Below are positions 40,166 through 49,378 of a DNA stretch of 54,748 nucleotides, one piece after another (position 1 is the stretch's first letter; the number at the start of each line of letters is the position of its first letter). Made by a program: the position numbers and the translations under genes. The DNA is from Oscillospiraceae bacterium (GTDB lineage Bacteria; Bacillota; Clostridia; Oscillospirales; Ruminococcaceae). The stretch covers positions 1 through 54,748 of the forward strand of contig JAFUNR010000045.1 in assembly GCA_017472965.1 (NCBI GenBank), in the 5' to 3' direction. The notes under the pieces were generated by a model. That model worked only from the letters and a program-made list of their open reading frames with translations. It did not search any database and was not told the DNA's origin.

Positions 40166-42247
40166 ATGAGCTATACTCAGGATCAAATCCGCAACATCGT
40201 GCTGGCCGGCCATTCCGGCTCCGGCAAGACCACTCTGGCAGAGGCACTGCTGTACCGTACCGGCGGCAGCGACCGTCTGGGCCGTGTTGAGGAAGGCAAT
40301 ACCGTCAGTGACTATGACCCCGATGAGATCAAGCGCCGCGCGTCCATGCAGGCTGCTATGATCCCGGTGGATTATACCGGCGTTCGTCTGAACTTTATCG
40401 ATGTTCCCGGCCTGTTTGATTTCGAGCTGGGTCTGTATGAAGCCATGCCCGCCGTGGAATCTGCCCTGATCTGCATTTCCGCCCGTGACGGTCTGCAGGT
40501 CGGTGCCGGCAAGGCATACCGTCTGGCCGAAAAGTACGGCAAGTCCAAAATGTTCTACGTTTCCGAGGTGGATGTGGAGAATGCCGATTTCTATAAGGTG
40601 TTCGAAGCGCTGAAGACCGAGTACGGCCCCAGCGTGTGCCCTGTTGTTGTCCCTGTTGATCAGGCCGGCGGTCTGATTTATGTGGATCTGATCGACAACA
40701 AGGCTTTTGCCTACGCTGCCGACGGCACCCCCCGTGAGGTGCCCGTGCCCAGCATCGGCCACCGTCTGGACGGCCTGATCGCCGCTATGTCTGAAGCTGT
40801 TGCCGAGACCGACGACGAGCTGATGGAAAAATATTTCGAGGGCGAGCCCTTCACCCGCGATGAGCTGATCAAGGGCGTCCGTCTGGGCGTTAAGGAAGGC
40901 ACCATTACTCCCGTCATCTGCGGCAATGCCACCAAGATGGCTGCCACCGATCTGGCTCTGGAGATGTGCTGCCGTCTGCTGCCCTCTGCCGACCGCGCCG
41001 CCGGCATCACGGCGCTGAACGCCGATGAGGAACCCGTCGAGGTCGCCTGCGATCCCAACGGTCCCATCTTCGGTTATGTGTTCAAGACCGTTGCCGATCC
41101 GTTTGTCGGCAAGCTGTCCTACATCAAGATGGTCTCCGGTGAGCTGAAGGGCGATTCCGCTGTTGTCAACTCCCGCACCGGCGAACCCGAGCGTCTGGGC
41201 AAGCTGCTGACTATGAAGGGCAAAAAGCAGATCGATACCGCCGCCATCATTGCCGGCGATATCGGTGCTATCACCAAGCTGACCAATGCCCGTACCGGTG
41301 ACTGCCTGTGCGCCGCCGGCAATGTGCTGCATATTGCGCCGCCTGTCTTCCCCGTGCCCACCATGAGCATGGCTCTGCGTGTCAAGCAGAAGGGTGACGA
41401 GAGCAAGATCAGCAATGCTCTGCAGCGTCTGACCGAGGAAGACTGCACCCTGAAGTACACCATCAACACCGAGACCACCCAGCAGATCATCAGCGGTCTG
41501 GGCGAACAGCATCTGGAAAGCGTGCTTTCCAAGATGAAGGCAAAGTTCGGCGTGGATGTCGAGCTGGAGAAGCCCCGTGTTGCCTATCGCGAGAGCATCC
41601 GTAAGAAGGTCAAGACCCAGGGCCGCCACAAGAAACAGACCGGCGGTCACGGCCAGTTCGGTGATGTGTGGATCGAGTTCGAGCCCACCGAGAGCGAAGG
41701 TCTGGTTTTCGAGACCAATGTGTTCGGCGGCTCCGTGCCCAAGAACTTCTTCCCCGCCGTCGAGAAGGGTCTGCAGGATGCCGTCAAGAACGGTGTTCTG
41801 GCAGGTTATCCCGTCGTTGGCCTGAAGGCCACTCTGGTGGACGGTTCCTACCATCCCGTTGACTCTTCTGAAATGGCTTTCAAAATTGCCGCCCGTCTGG
41901 CTTACAAGGCCGGTCTGGAGCAGGCCAGCCCCATGCTGCTGGAGCCTGTCGGCACTTTGAATGCCTATGTGCCCGATACCAACACCGGTGATATCATGGG
42001 CGAAGTTACCAAGCGCCGCGGCCGTGTGCTGGGTATGTCCTCTGCTGAGGATGGCCTGCAGCTGGTCGAGGCTGAGGTTCCCCAGTCCGAAATGTCCGAC
42101 TTTACCACTTTCATGCGCCAGCTGACCCAGGGTCGCGGCTGGTATACTTTCGAGTTCACCCGCTATGAGGCGCTGCCCTCCATGCTGGAAGCCAAGGTCA
42201 TCGAAGAAGGCAAGAAGATCTTTGGCAACATCTCTGTGGAAGAATAA
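40166..42247 (+). CDS. Elongation factor G-like GTPase (FusA2 type)
   Basis: A 693-residue translational GTPase with all five EF-G-like domains. Motifs are variant: the P-loop is GHSGSGKTT rather than the GHxDxGKTT of the main EF-G, switch I lacks the usual RGIT (DEIKRRASMQAAMIP instead), switch II is DVPG, and NKxD is replaced by SEVD. These features mark the EF-G paralogue group (FusA2-like), which may act under stress or be regulatory. Domain IV (RESIRKKVKTQGRHKKQTGGHGQFGDVWIEFEP) and domain V (VTKRRGRVLGMSS) are well kept. AAAGGAGG lies before the ATG at 40166. The gene has its own terminator. Confidence 0.9.
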   Translation: MSYTQDQIRNIVLAGHSGSGKTTLAEALLYRTGGSDRLGRVEEGNTVSDYDPDEIKRRASMQAAMIPVDYTGVRLNFIDVPGLFDFELGLYEAMPAVESALICISARDGLQVGAGKAYRLAEKYGKSKMFYVSEVDVENADFYKVFEALKTEYGPSVCPVVVPVDQAGGLIYVDLIDNKAFAYAADGTPREVPVPSIGHRLDGLIAAMSEAVAETDDELMEKYFEGEPFTRDELIKGVRLGVKEGTITPVICGNATKMAATDLALEMCCRLLPSADRAAGITALNADEEPVEVACDPNGPIFGYVFKTVADPFVGKLSYIKMVSGELKGDSAVVNSRTGEPERLGKLLTMKGKKQIDTAAIIAGDIGAITKLTNARTGDCLCAAGNVLHIAPPVFPVPTMSMALRVKQKGDESKISNALQRLTEEDCTLKYTINTETTQQIISGLGEQHLESVLSKMKAKFGVDVELEKPRVAYRESIRKKVKTQGRHKKQTGGHGQFGDVWIEFEPTESEGLVFETNVFGGSVPKNFFPAVEKGLQDAVKNGVLAGYPVVGLKATLVDGSYHPVDSSEMAFKIAARLAYKAGLEQASPMLLEPVGTLNAYVPDTNTGDIMGEVTKRRGRVLGMSSAEDGLQLVEAEVPQSEMSDFTTFMRQLTQGRGWYTFEFTRYEALPSMLEAKVIEEGKKIFGNISVEE

Positions 42248-42259
42248 TCTCCTCCCTCA

Positions 42260-42296
42260 AAAACGGCGTACGGTGTTTTCACCGTGCGCCGTTTTC
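42260..42296 (+). terminator. Terminator after the EF-G-like gene
   Basis: A 16-bp stem (42260-42275 with 42280-42295, one T-G pair), TTTT loop, then a T-rich tail. Confidence 0.88.
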
Positions 42297-42402
42297 TGAT
42301 CGGAAAAAATGTGTGCCGTAACAGTGAGTGCTTGCAGAGAAGCCACGGCATATAATGCGGCGATGCCTCCTGCGGCAGATGGTACAATATGGGTCAAATC
42401 CC

Positions 42403-42430
42403 TTGACAAATCCTGTATTTATGCTATAAT
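42403..42430 (+). promoter_or_regulatory. Consensus promoter of greA
   Basis: Perfect TTGACA (42403-42408), 16-base spacer, perfect TATAAT (42425-42430) with extended TGC. It is the best sigma-A promoter in the window. Confidence 0.9.
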
Positions 42431-42579
42431 AACAAAGAACTTTTCCAATGGGCAGGGCGTCCGGCGCAGCGGCAGCTGTGTGCGGTCCTGTTTTCTTTAT
42501 GTCCGGAAGGAAAAGCGCCCCGCAAAGGGCGAACATAACGGTTTTTGGCTAAAAGCCGTCAGAAGGAGAAAGAGACAAC

Positions 42580-43056
42580 ATGGCAAAAGAGTATGTCGTC
42601 ACCAGCGAAGGTCTGGTTGCTTTGCAGCAGGAGCTGGAGCAGCTCAAGACCGTCACCCGCAAGGAAGTAGCGGAGAAGATCAAGGAAGCCCGCGGCTACG
42701 GCGATCTTTCCGAGAACAGCGAATATGACGAGGCAAAAAACGAGCAGGGTATTGTAGAGAGCCGCATTGCAGAGCTGGAAAGCATCCTGAAGATCGTCAA
42801 GGTCGTGGATGACGATGCTATGCCCGGTGATGTGGTGGGTATTGGCAGCCGTGTCACTGCGGTGGATGAAAAGGGTCGCGAGAAGGTCTATGAGGTAGTC
42901 AGTTCTTCCGAGGCTAACCCTCTGGCCGGCAAGATCAGCGACGAGAGCCCTGTCGGTTCCGCTCTGCTGGGCAAGCGCGCCGGTACCGAGGTGGATGTGG
43001 TTCTGCCCAACGGCCGCACCAGCAAGATCACTATCAAGCAGGTCACCCGTAAGTAA
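42580..43056 (+). CDS. greA: Transcription elongation factor GreA
   Basis: A 158-residue transcript cleavage factor. The N-terminal antiparallel coiled coil (about 1-75) carries the DLSENSEYDEAKNEQ tip, whose acidic residues enter the RNA polymerase secondary channel and place a catalytic metal. The C-terminal FKBP-like domain ends with SPVGSALLGKRAGTEVDVVLPNG, a Gre hallmark. GreA rescues backtracked RNA polymerase. AGAAGGAG precedes the ATG. It has a strong promoter and its own terminator, and lysS follows from a separate promoter. Confidence 0.97.
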   Translation: MAKEYVVTSEGLVALQQELEQLKTVTRKEVAEKIKEARGYGDLSENSEYDEAKNEQGIVESRIAELESILKIVKVVDDDAMPGDVVGIGSRVTAVDEKGREKVYEVVSSSEANPLAGKISDESPVGSALLGKRAGTEVDVVLPNGRTSKITIKQVTRK

Positions 43057-43066
43057 TTTCAAAAGA

Positions 43067-43114
43067 AAACAGGCGAAGCTGTGAATTTGAACAACAGCTT
43101 TCGCCTGTTTTTTT
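43067..43114 (+). terminator. Terminator after greA
   Basis: A stem of about 16 bp with one bulged A (AAACAGGCGA-AGCTGT with ACAGCTTTCGCCTGTTT), then seven T residues. Confidence 0.88.
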
Positions 43115-43212
43115 CTCTGCAGCTTCTGTGCGCTTTTCAACAGAAACCGGCTGAATCAGGGAATGAAACCCGGAAAAACGGATAAAAAAGCGGATTTCTG
43201 CGCAACTTGCAC

Positions 43213-43242
43213 TTGACGGTGAGCGGGTGGATGCAATATAAT
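43213..43242 (+). promoter_or_regulatory. Promoter of lysS
   Basis: TTGACG (43213-43218), 18-base spacer, perfect TATAAT (43237-43242). Start codon is 72 bases downstream. Confidence 0.7.
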
Positions 43243-43313
43243 AAATTATATATGTAAAAGAATATACTCTGTACGACGAATTGCCGGAAGTCCGGCAGGA
43301 AAGGAATTTGAAT

Positions 43314-44834
43314 ATGGCACAGGAAAACAATAACCAGCCGGCCCAGCAGCCGGAGGTCAACTATAACGAGCTGGTTCGCGTCCGCCGCGAGAAGCTGGCA
43401 GAGCTGCAGGCTGCCGGCCGCGATCCCTTTGCCCGCACCAGCTTCCCGGTGCAGGATCACGCTGCCGAGATCAAGGAGAACTTCGTGGATAAGGAAGAGG
43501 GTGACGAGACCCCCGGCCGTCATGTCAGCATTGCCGGCCGCATTATGACCAAGCGCGGCATGGGTAAGGCGGGCTTCTGCGATCTGCAGGACGATACCGC
43601 CCGTATCCAGCTGTATGTCCGCAAGGATATGATCGGTGATGACAGCTATGCCGATTTCAAAAAGTACGATATCGGCGATATCATCGGTGTCACCGGCGAG
43701 GTGTTCCGCACCAAGGCCGGCGAGATCTCTGTCAAGGCCGAGAGCGTCACCCTGCTTTCCAAGAGCCTGCTGCCCCTGCCCGACAAGTGGAGCGGCCTGA
43801 AGGATACCGATACCCGCTATCGTCAGCGCTATCTGGATCTGATCGTCAACCCCGAGGTCAAGGATACCTTCGTCAAGCGCAGCCGTATCCTGCGCGAGAT
43901 CCGCGACTATCTGGACAGCAAGGGCTTCCTGGAGGTGGATACCCCCATCCTGCTGCCCATGGAGATCGCCGCTTCTGCCAAGCCCTTCCGCACCCATCAC
44001 AATACGCTGGATCTGGATATGACACTGCGTATCGAGACCGAGCTGTACCTCAAGCGCCTGATCGTGGGCGGCATGGACCGCGTGTACGAGGTGGGCCGCA
44101 TATTCCGCAACGAGGGCATGGATACCAAGCACAACCCCGAATTCACCAGTGTTGAGCTGTATCAGGCTTACACCGATTACAAGGGCATGATGGATCTGGT
44201 GGAGGAACTGTACACCCGTCTGGCAAAGAATGTCTGCGGCAGCACCGTCATCACCTATCAGGGCAAAGAGATCGATATGGGTCACTGGGAGCGCATGACC
44301 ATGGCCGAGGCGGTCAAGAAGTATGCCGGCGTGGATTATTACGACTGGGCCACCGACGAGGATGCCCGCGCCGCCGCCAAGGAAAAGCATGTGGAAGTGC
44401 CCGCCAATGCCACCAGGGGCACCGTTCTGGCAGAGTTCTTCGATGCTTATGTGGAGGAGAACCTGATCCAGCCCACCTTCATCTACGATTACCCCGTGGA
44501 AAACAGCCCCCTTGCCAAGCGCAAGCCGGAGGATCCTGCTTTCACCGAGCGTTTCGAGTACTTCATCAACGCTACCGAGTACGGCAACGCCTTCAGCGAG
44601 CTGAACGACCCCATCGACCAGAAGGGCCGCTTTGAGTACCAGCTGGAAAAGAAGCGCGAGGAGGACCCCAATACCCCCGCCGCCGTGGATTACGACTATG
44701 TCACCGCACTGGAGTACGGCCTTGCCCCCACCGGCGGCCTGGGCTTCGGCGTTGACCGTCTGGTCATGCTGCTCACCGACAGCGCCTCCATCCGCGATGT
44801 GCTGCTTTTCCCCACGATGAAGCCTGTAGATTGA
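43314..44834 (+). CDS. lysS: Lysine-tRNA ligase, class II
   Basis: A 506-residue class II lysyl-tRNA synthetase. The N-terminal OB-fold anticodon-binding domain (about 55-170, VSIAGRIMTKRGMGKAGFCDLQD) is followed by the catalytic core with motif 2 (GRIFRNEGMDTKHNPEFTS, ELYQAY) and motif 3 (GLGFGVDRLVMLL). The extreme C-terminus ends in FPTMKPVD. The ATG at 43314 has AAAGGA 8-9 bases upstream; the longer frame start would lie at 43281 without a ribosome binding site. The 3' end abuts the low-GC mobile element, so it is the likely integration target. Confidence 0.97.
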   Translation: MAQENNNQPAQQPEVNYNELVRVRREKLAELQAAGRDPFARTSFPVQDHAAEIKENFVDKEEGDETPGRHVSIAGRIMTKRGMGKAGFCDLQDDTARIQLYVRKDMIGDDSYADFKKYDIGDIIGVTGEVFRTKAGEISVKAESVTLLSKSLLPLPDKWSGLKDTDTRYRQRYLDLIVNPEVKDTFVKRSRILREIRDYLDSKGFLEVDTPILLPMEIAASAKPFRTHHNTLDLDMTLRIETELYLKRLIVGGMDRVYEVGRIFRNEGMDTKHNPEFTSVELYQAYTDYKGMMDLVEELYTRLAKNVCGSTVITYQGKEIDMGHWERMTMAEAVKKYAGVDYYDWATDEDARAAAKEKHVEVPANATRGTVLAEFFDAYVEENLIQPTFIYDYPVENSPLAKRKPEDPAFTERFEYFINATEYGNAFSELNDPIDQKGRFEYQLEKKREEDPNTPAAVDYDYVTALEYGLAPTGGLGFGVDRLVMLLTDSASIRDVLLFPTMKPVD

Positions 44835-44891
44835 TAAAAGCCCGTAACAACGGCGTTTTCCGTGCAAAATCGGCTCATTTCGTATACCACT

Positions 44892-44912
44892 TTACGCCAA
44901 TGTTACGCCAAT
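44892..44912. repeat. Direct repeats TTACGCCAAT near the element end
   Basis: TTACGCCAAT at 44892-44901 and 44903-44912, period 11. Short direct repeats close to the end of an element often serve as arm-type binding sites of tyrosine integrases. A degenerate CGTAGA pair follows at about 44917 and 44937. Confidence 0.5.
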
Positions 44913-44959
44913 CATCCGTAGATATATAAAGAATTTCGTAGACTTACGTCTGCGAGAGG

Positions 44960-44996
44960 AAAAAGCGTCCTGAAAAAACAGGGCGCTTTTTCTGTT
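44960..44996 (+). terminator. Terminator at the lysS / element junction
   Basis: A 13-bp stem (44960-44972 with 44979-44991, one T-G pair), an A6 loop, and a T-rich tail. It may be the lysS terminator or belong to the element. Confidence 0.85.
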
Positions 44997-45129
44997 TTTA
45001 TTAGCAAAAAACACAAGGGGGGAAGTGTATCTATTTTCAGACTGGATTTGTTTTCGGTTACCCCCCTACAACCCCCCACTAACTAAAAAGCTTTTGCTAT
45101 CTGAAAAGAGAATATCCTTTAGGTAAGCC

Positions 45130-45167
45130 GCACTCTTCTGATTAACCAATCGGAAGGGTGCTTTTTG
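45130..45167 (+). terminator. Terminator hairpin just before the first element gene
   Basis: A 14-bp stem (about 45130-45143 with 45148-45161, two G-U pairs), loop AACC, then TTTTTG. It lies only about 25 bases before the primase-like start codon, so it would stop transcription arriving from outside, or act as an attenuator of the element's operon. Confidence 0.7.
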
Positions 45168-45191
45168 TTTTGGAAGAAAGCGAGGTACAAC

Positions 45192-46133
45192 ATGGCGAAA
45201 TTAAGCGTCGAAGAAATACAATCTGCAAGATCAGTGACTGTATTGGATTACTTGCGAGAATATGAACCAGGCGAGCTTATTCGGGTGGGATTACGCGACT
45301 ATAGAACAAAGACACATGATAGTCTGGTGGTCTCTGACAATGGATTGTTTCATTGGTTTAGTACTGGGCTGGGTGGAGGCAATGCGATAGATTATCTCAT
45401 TAAAGTTAAACGCATGGACTTTGTTAGTGCAGTGAGGTTATTGAATGAGCATCGGCCTACCGTTTCCTCTTTTCAGATAGTAAATTCTAATACACCTTTG
45501 CAGATTGAAAAGAGGGAATTTGTCTGTCCAACACCTGATTGCGGAAATAATGCAATACGCGCATATTTGTTTCGGCGTGCAATCAGTAACAGAGTATTTC
45601 GATACTGCAACGATGCCGGCATTCTATATCAAACTACCCGAGGTGAATATAAAAACTGTGTGTTTCTGGGATTGGATGTAGATGGAGAACCAAGAGCAGC
45701 ATTTGTCAGAAGCTGTAATGGTGTTTGGCGTGGAGACTCAGTTGGAAGTCAGAAGAAATACGGATTCTGTATCCCAGCTAAAGATCCTGATTGTGATACT
45801 GTCGAGATATATGAGTCACCAATTGACGCAATGTCCGGAGCAACTCTTCGTCAAGTTCACAAAAGAGAAGATTGGAGGAGCGTGTATTATTTATCGTTGG
45901 GTGGTTTGAACTATCAGCCTCTAGACTATTTTCTGGAGACACATCCAATAGCAAGAGTTCGATTGTGTTTAGACAATGACAAAAGAGGAAGAGAATTTGC
46001 TGAAAAGTTGAGTCGCCATTTGGTAGAACAGGGATACAAGGTTTTCGATTGTCCACCCAAATATGGAAAAGATTATAATGATCAACTTGTACATGAAATG
46101 CATCTTAGGTTCCGACAGGCAGAACGCGAGTAA
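45192..46133 (+). CDS. DUF3991 and TOPRIM domain protein (primase-like)
   Basis: A 313-residue protein. The N-terminal part (about 1-60) and the zinc-finger-like patch (FVCPTPDCGNNA) are followed by a DUF3991-type region (NRVFRYCNDAGILYQTTRGEYKNCVFLGLD) and a TOPRIM fold (VEIYESPIDAMSGATL, RVRLCLDNDKRGREFAEKL with the DxD-like DNDK). Such proteins are found in conjugative elements and are thought to help prime DNA replication of the transferred strand. GAGG lies before the ATG at 45192; an in-frame start at 45165 would sit in the terminator tail. It is the first gene of the element's rightward operon. Confidence 0.82.
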   Translation: MAKLSVEEIQSARSVTVLDYLREYEPGELIRVGLRDYRTKTHDSLVVSDNGLFHWFSTGLGGGNAIDYLIKVKRMDFVSAVRLLNEHRPTVSSFQIVNSNTPLQIEKREFVCPTPDCGNNAIRAYLFRRAISNRVFRYCNDAGILYQTTRGEYKNCVFLGLDVDGEPRAAFVRSCNGVWRGDSVGSQKKYGFCIPAKDPDCDTVEIYESPIDAMSGATLRQVHKREDWRSVYYLSLGGLNYQPLDYFLETHPIARVRLCLDNDKRGREFAEKLSRHLVEQGYKVFDCPPKYGKDYNDQLVHEMHLRFRQAERE

Positions 46134-46169
46134 TCGCGCTGCCTGATTTTTATTATGGAGGTAAACAAA

Positions 46170-46664
46170 ATGACTAAGCGTGTTAAAGAGGCAAAAGCGT
46201 ACCAGGATGGTTTGACTGTGGGAGAAGCTCTCATGGAAGCTGCAGTTCAGATGGCTGCGGTTGATGGTGAGGGAGAAAAGCTGAATGAGGATATGGAGAG
46301 AGACGCAATGAAGATTCTCTGCGCAGTATGCCATTTGGAGCAGCTGATGGAGGCAAGTGAGTATGTTAGGATGCTACCTTGTTTCTTTCGTAGTATGGGC
46401 GAAATCATTCCCGAGACCCTGCGTCAGTATGAGCAGCATGCATATATGAAGTACAGCAAGTTCTTTGCATTCGGCGTTTCACTGTATATCTATGACAACA
46501 TGGAGGAATGGGATGATTGGCTGTTTGACAATGATCTGATCAGTGCTTCCGAGTATCAAGCACGTGTTGGAGAGGTTGCGTCGCAGAGTGATGTTGAAAG
46601 TAGAAATTGTTCTGAATGCCCTCATTATCCTTGTGAGTTGTGTGAAGAGGAGGATGCTGAATGA
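46170..46664 (+). CDS. Element accessory protein, unknown function
   Basis: A 164-residue acidic protein with a C-terminal cysteine cluster ([17 protein letters not shown]), which could bind a metal. The middle is predicted helical. ATG at 46170 is preferred to the ATG at 46155 because GGAGG (46157-46161) then has correct spacing. Its stop overlaps the ParA start by 4 bases. I do not recognise the family. Confidence 0.75.
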   Translation: MTKRVKEAKAYQDGLTVGEALMEAAVQMAAVDGEGEKLNEDMERDAMKILCAVCHLEQLMEASEYVRMLPCFFRSMGEIIPETLRQYEQHAYMKYSKFFAFGVSLYIYDNMEEWDDWLFDNDLISASEYQARVGEVASQSDVESRNCSECPHYPCELCEEEDAE

Positions 46665-47488
46665 AGACAATCGCAATTGCCAATCAGAAGGGCGGCGTGG
46701 GAAAGACCACGACGACAGTTAACCTTGGGGTTGCATTATCAGAATTAGGATACAAAGTACTTCTGGTAGATGCAGACCCACAGGGTGATTTGTCGTGCTA
46801 CCTTGGCTGTGATGATTTGGATAATGTGAAAGGAACATTGAGCACTATGCTTAATGACGTGATAGCAGACCGGCCTGTATCCAATGCAATTCGGCATCAT
46901 GAAGAAGGTGTTGATTACATTCCATCGGATATTGAGCTTTCAGACATGGAAGTGCGTCTGGTCAACGTTATGGCCCATGAACGTGTGTTGGAGCAGGCTC
47001 TTGAACCTTTCAAAGATAATTATGATTACTGTCTGATTGATTGCATGCCATCTTTAGGAATTCTTACGATTTCTGCAATGGTTGCGGCAGATCGGGTGAT
47101 AATCCCGGTGCAAGCACAACACTTTGCAATGAAAGGTTTGGTGTCTTTGTGTAAGAGTATCCATCAGGTAAAGCGGCGCATCAATCCTCGACTAGAATTG
47201 GACGGTATCGTAATGACGATGGTTGATATCAGAACAAACCTTTCATTAGATGTGTGTGCAGCATTAAGACGTACCTACGGCTCAAAGATTCATGTGTATA
47301 AGACGGATATTCCCATCAGCACTAAAACTGCTGAAAGTCCGGCTAGTGGTCACAGTCAGCTGAGCTATGATCCAAGTGGCGCTGCGAGCATTGCGTATCG
47401 AGAACTTGCAAAGGAGGTTTTGGAGCATGGCCGGGCGAATGCACAGAAGCATGTACGGGACGAATATAGCACTTCCCTCCTTAGATAA
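46661..47488 (+). CDS. parA: ParA/Soj family partition ATPase
   Basis: A 275-residue Walker-type ATPase. The deviant Walker A motif [14 protein letters not shown] is near the N-terminus, [12 protein letters not shown] is Walker A', and [11 protein letters not shown] is Walker B. ParA drives segregation of plasmids, and in conjugative elements it helps keep the excised circle from being lost. ATGA overlap with the upstream gene and a 62-base overlap with the ParB-like gene show tight coupling. The C-terminus has a Ser/Ala/Gly-rich run before [15 protein letters not shown]. Confidence 0.95.
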   Translation: MKTIAIANQKGGVGKTTTTVNLGVALSELGYKVLLVDADPQGDLSCYLGCDDLDNVKGTLSTMLNDVIADRPVSNAIRHHEEGVDYIPSDIELSDMEVRLVNVMAHERVLEQALEPFKDNYDYCLIDCMPSLGILTISAMVAADRVIIPVQAQHFAMKGLVSLCKSIHQVKRRINPRLELDGIVMTMVDIRTNLSLDVCAALRRTYGSKIHVYKTDIPISTKTAESPASGHSQLSYDPSGAASIAYRELAKEVLEHGRANAQKHVRDEYSTSLLR

Positions 47489-48377
47489 TCTGTTTTCCTC
47501 AGAGGAAGAACGGCAGGATGCGAAACTGGAGAAAGTACAAAACATTCCAGTTTCCGAATTGTATCCATTTGAGGGGCATCCGTTCCAAGTTCGTGATGAT
47601 GAAGAAATGGATAAGATGGTGGATAGCATCAAGCAGTATGGTGTTATGACGCCGGCAATCGCTCGTCCGAGACCGGAAGGTGGCTATGAACTGATCTCTG
47701 GGCATAGGCGCCATCACGGAGCGATGCGCGCTGGAATGGAGACACTACCTTGCATTATCCGCGAGATGGATGACGATACCGCGATTATTCTCATGGTCGA
47801 TTCCAATTGCCAGCGCGAACACATTCTTCCAAGTGAGAAGGCAAAGGCATATCAGATGAAGATAGAAGCAATTAAGCGCCAAGGCGCACGCAGTGATTTA
47901 ACTTCTCGCCAACTTGGCGAGAAGTTGTTAAGCGTAGGAAAGGTTGCCGATGGAACTGCAGATAGTGAAAGACAAGTTCATCGCTATATCAGGCTTAATG
48001 AATTGATCCCTGAGCTTCAGGAAATGGTGGACGCCAATAAGTTGAAGTTTAATCCAGCTGTTGAAATCTCTTATCTGACACCAGAAGAACAGGAAGCATT
48101 TTATGAGTATGTTGATAGTAACAGCTGTACTCCTTCTCTCTCTCAAGCGCAACGACTAAAAAAGGCCAGTAAGGAAGGTTCCTTAACAGATAAAAAGATG
48201 GAGTTGATCATGTGTGCTCAACCTCCGAGCGTAGCGCCAAGAGAACAGCAATTGGTGATTTCGTATTCAAAGGTGGAAAAGTATTTCCCCCAAGGATGGA
48301 CGTCAGAACAGATGACACACCAGATTTTGAAGCTGTTGGAATCATTTCATCGTAACCGACATCGAGACAGTAGGTGA
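47427..48377 (+). CDS. parB: ParB-like partition / nuclease-fold protein
   Basis: A 316-residue ParB/RepB/Spo0J-family protein. The N-terminal ParB domain has [25 protein letters not shown] and the [18 protein letters not shown] motif, where the arginine-rich GHRR box binds CTP in ParB proteins. A helix-turn-helix region follows ([19 protein letters not shown]). ATG at 47427, decided by AAGGAGG at 47411-47417. It works with ParA on a parS-like site, which I did not identify. Confidence 0.93.
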   Translation: MAGRMHRSMYGTNIALPSLDNLFSSEEERQDAKLEKVQNIPVSELYPFEGHPFQVRDDEEMDKMVDSIKQYGVMTPAIARPRPEGGYELISGHRRHHGAMRAGMETLPCIIREMDDDTAIILMVDSNCQREHILPSEKAKAYQMKIEAIKRQGARSDLTSRQLGEKLLSVGKVADGTADSERQVHRYIRLNELIPELQEMVDANKLKFNPAVEISYLTPEEQEAFYEYVDSNSCTPSLSQAQRLKKASKEGSLTDKKMELIMCAQPPSVAPREQQLVISYSKVEKYFPQGWTSEQMTHQILKLLESFHRNRHRDSR

Positions 48378-48386
48378 GGTGATTTT

Positions 48387-48782
48387 GTGGTCAGATTACT
48401 GGTAGTGGAACCGGGATACTGTCCCTACATTGCAATATTTGATACGGTGCCGCAAGCTGTAAGCGAGGTGATTACTGGAAAAAGTAAAGTTTTGCTTCCG
48501 TTCGGTACGGGAAAAATTGGGCTTGTCTGTAGTATGTATCAAGATGGGTTGCGGTTTAATCGGGTAATCGGTGAGGATGGCGATCTTATGTATGGAAGAT
48601 TCCTGATTTGTGGAATGAACGGTGATAAATTGATTGGACTTAGTAAAGAGCAGGCTGATCGATATTGCCGGTTGTATTTTCAGCCACAGAGTTTGGAAAT
48701 GAAAGACGGGGACTTTCCGGTGGCAAAAGTTCGACCAAAAGATGAGAGATTTGGTGAAAGGCCAAAATTTTGGGAGAGGTGA
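48387..48782 (+). CDS. DUF3846 family protein
   Basis: A 131-residue protein of the DUF3846 type found in phages and conjugative elements, shown by LLVVEPGYCPYIAIFDT at the start and MYGRFLICGMNGDKLIGLSKEQ near the end. Start is GTG at 48387 with GAGGTGA upstream. The function of the family is unknown. Confidence 0.7.
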   Translation: MVRLLVVEPGYCPYIAIFDTVPQAVSEVITGKSKVLLPFGTGKIGLVCSMYQDGLRFNRVIGEDGDLMYGRFLICGMNGDKLIGLSKEQADRYCRLYFQPQSLEMKDGDFPVAKVRPKDERFGERPKFWER

Positions 48783-48787
48783 CATGG

Positions 48788-49378
48788 ATGTATCAGGATG
48801 AAAAAGAATATGCTGGCAACTATGAGATCCAACAGGTTGTTGAAGTCGGCAGAAAGCGTTTTGTGATCGGAGTCGATGAGAAAAGCGAAGATCCCTATAT
48901 GATTGCAGACAGCCGCCCGTTAATGGGCGGCTATTTTTATGAGAATGTGGGTGTAACTGCAGACTATTTGGAAGCACTGCAAGAGTTTATCAATCGTCAG
49001 AATAAAGAACTGGAATGGGTGCGCTCTGACCGTAAAGAACGAAAGAGTGATGGAATCCCTTTTGACCAAGCCGCCTGTCTGGAGAGCAGCACAGATAGAA
49101 ACTACAAAGGTCAGATTTTGGTAGTTGACGCAGCTAAGATGCCTCCGGAATTCCGTGTTAAGGAGCATCAGCTTGTGTTGAGGCAGTGTGGCTTTGGTGT
49201 AGAGCCTAACGCTCGCGGAAGAAAAATTTTTGGAAGAGACCTGTGGACCGGAGAGAATGTCGAGATTTCTCGCTATAACGTTCTGGGGATTCTTAAACCG
49301 CAGGAAACACCGAAGTGGGCCATAGAGAATGCGAGACTCTTCATTGCACAGGAACGGCAGAAAGGAGCAGTAAGGTGA
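48788..49378 (+). CDS. Element accessory protein, unknown function
   Basis: A 196-residue protein with a DUF-like N-terminal part (VVEVGRKRFVIGVDEKSEDPYMIAD, then GGYFYENVGVTADYLEALQEF) that repeats in accessory proteins of such elements, and a C-terminal segment around QLVLRQCGFGVEPNARGRKIFG. ATG at 48788, preceded by GAGAGG at a good distance. The next gene starts on ATGA overlap. I do not recognise it by name. Confidence 0.72.
   Translation: MYQDEKEYAGNYEIQQVVEVGRKRFVIGVDEKSEDPYMIADSRPLMGGYFYENVGVTADYLEALQEFINRQNKELEWVRSDRKERKSDGIPFDQAACLESSTDRNYKGQILVVDAAKMPPEFRVKEHQLVLRQCGFGVEPNARGRKIFGRDLWTGENVEISRYNVLGILKPQETPKWAIENARLFIAQERQKGAVR

Larger units (their letters stand above)
42248..42579. 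other. Intergenic region with terminator, greA promoter and structured leader
   Basis: 332 bases containing the EF-G-like terminator, a near-ideal promoter at 42403-42430 and a leader of about 140 bases with a GCGCCC/GGGCG hairpin before greA. No gene was seen. Confidence 0.6.

Noticed and set aside
45682-45909. A 75-codon frame inside the primase-like gene
   Set aside because: No ribosome binding site and no family resemblance; unlike tnpV, the host frame here is well-conserved coding sequence.
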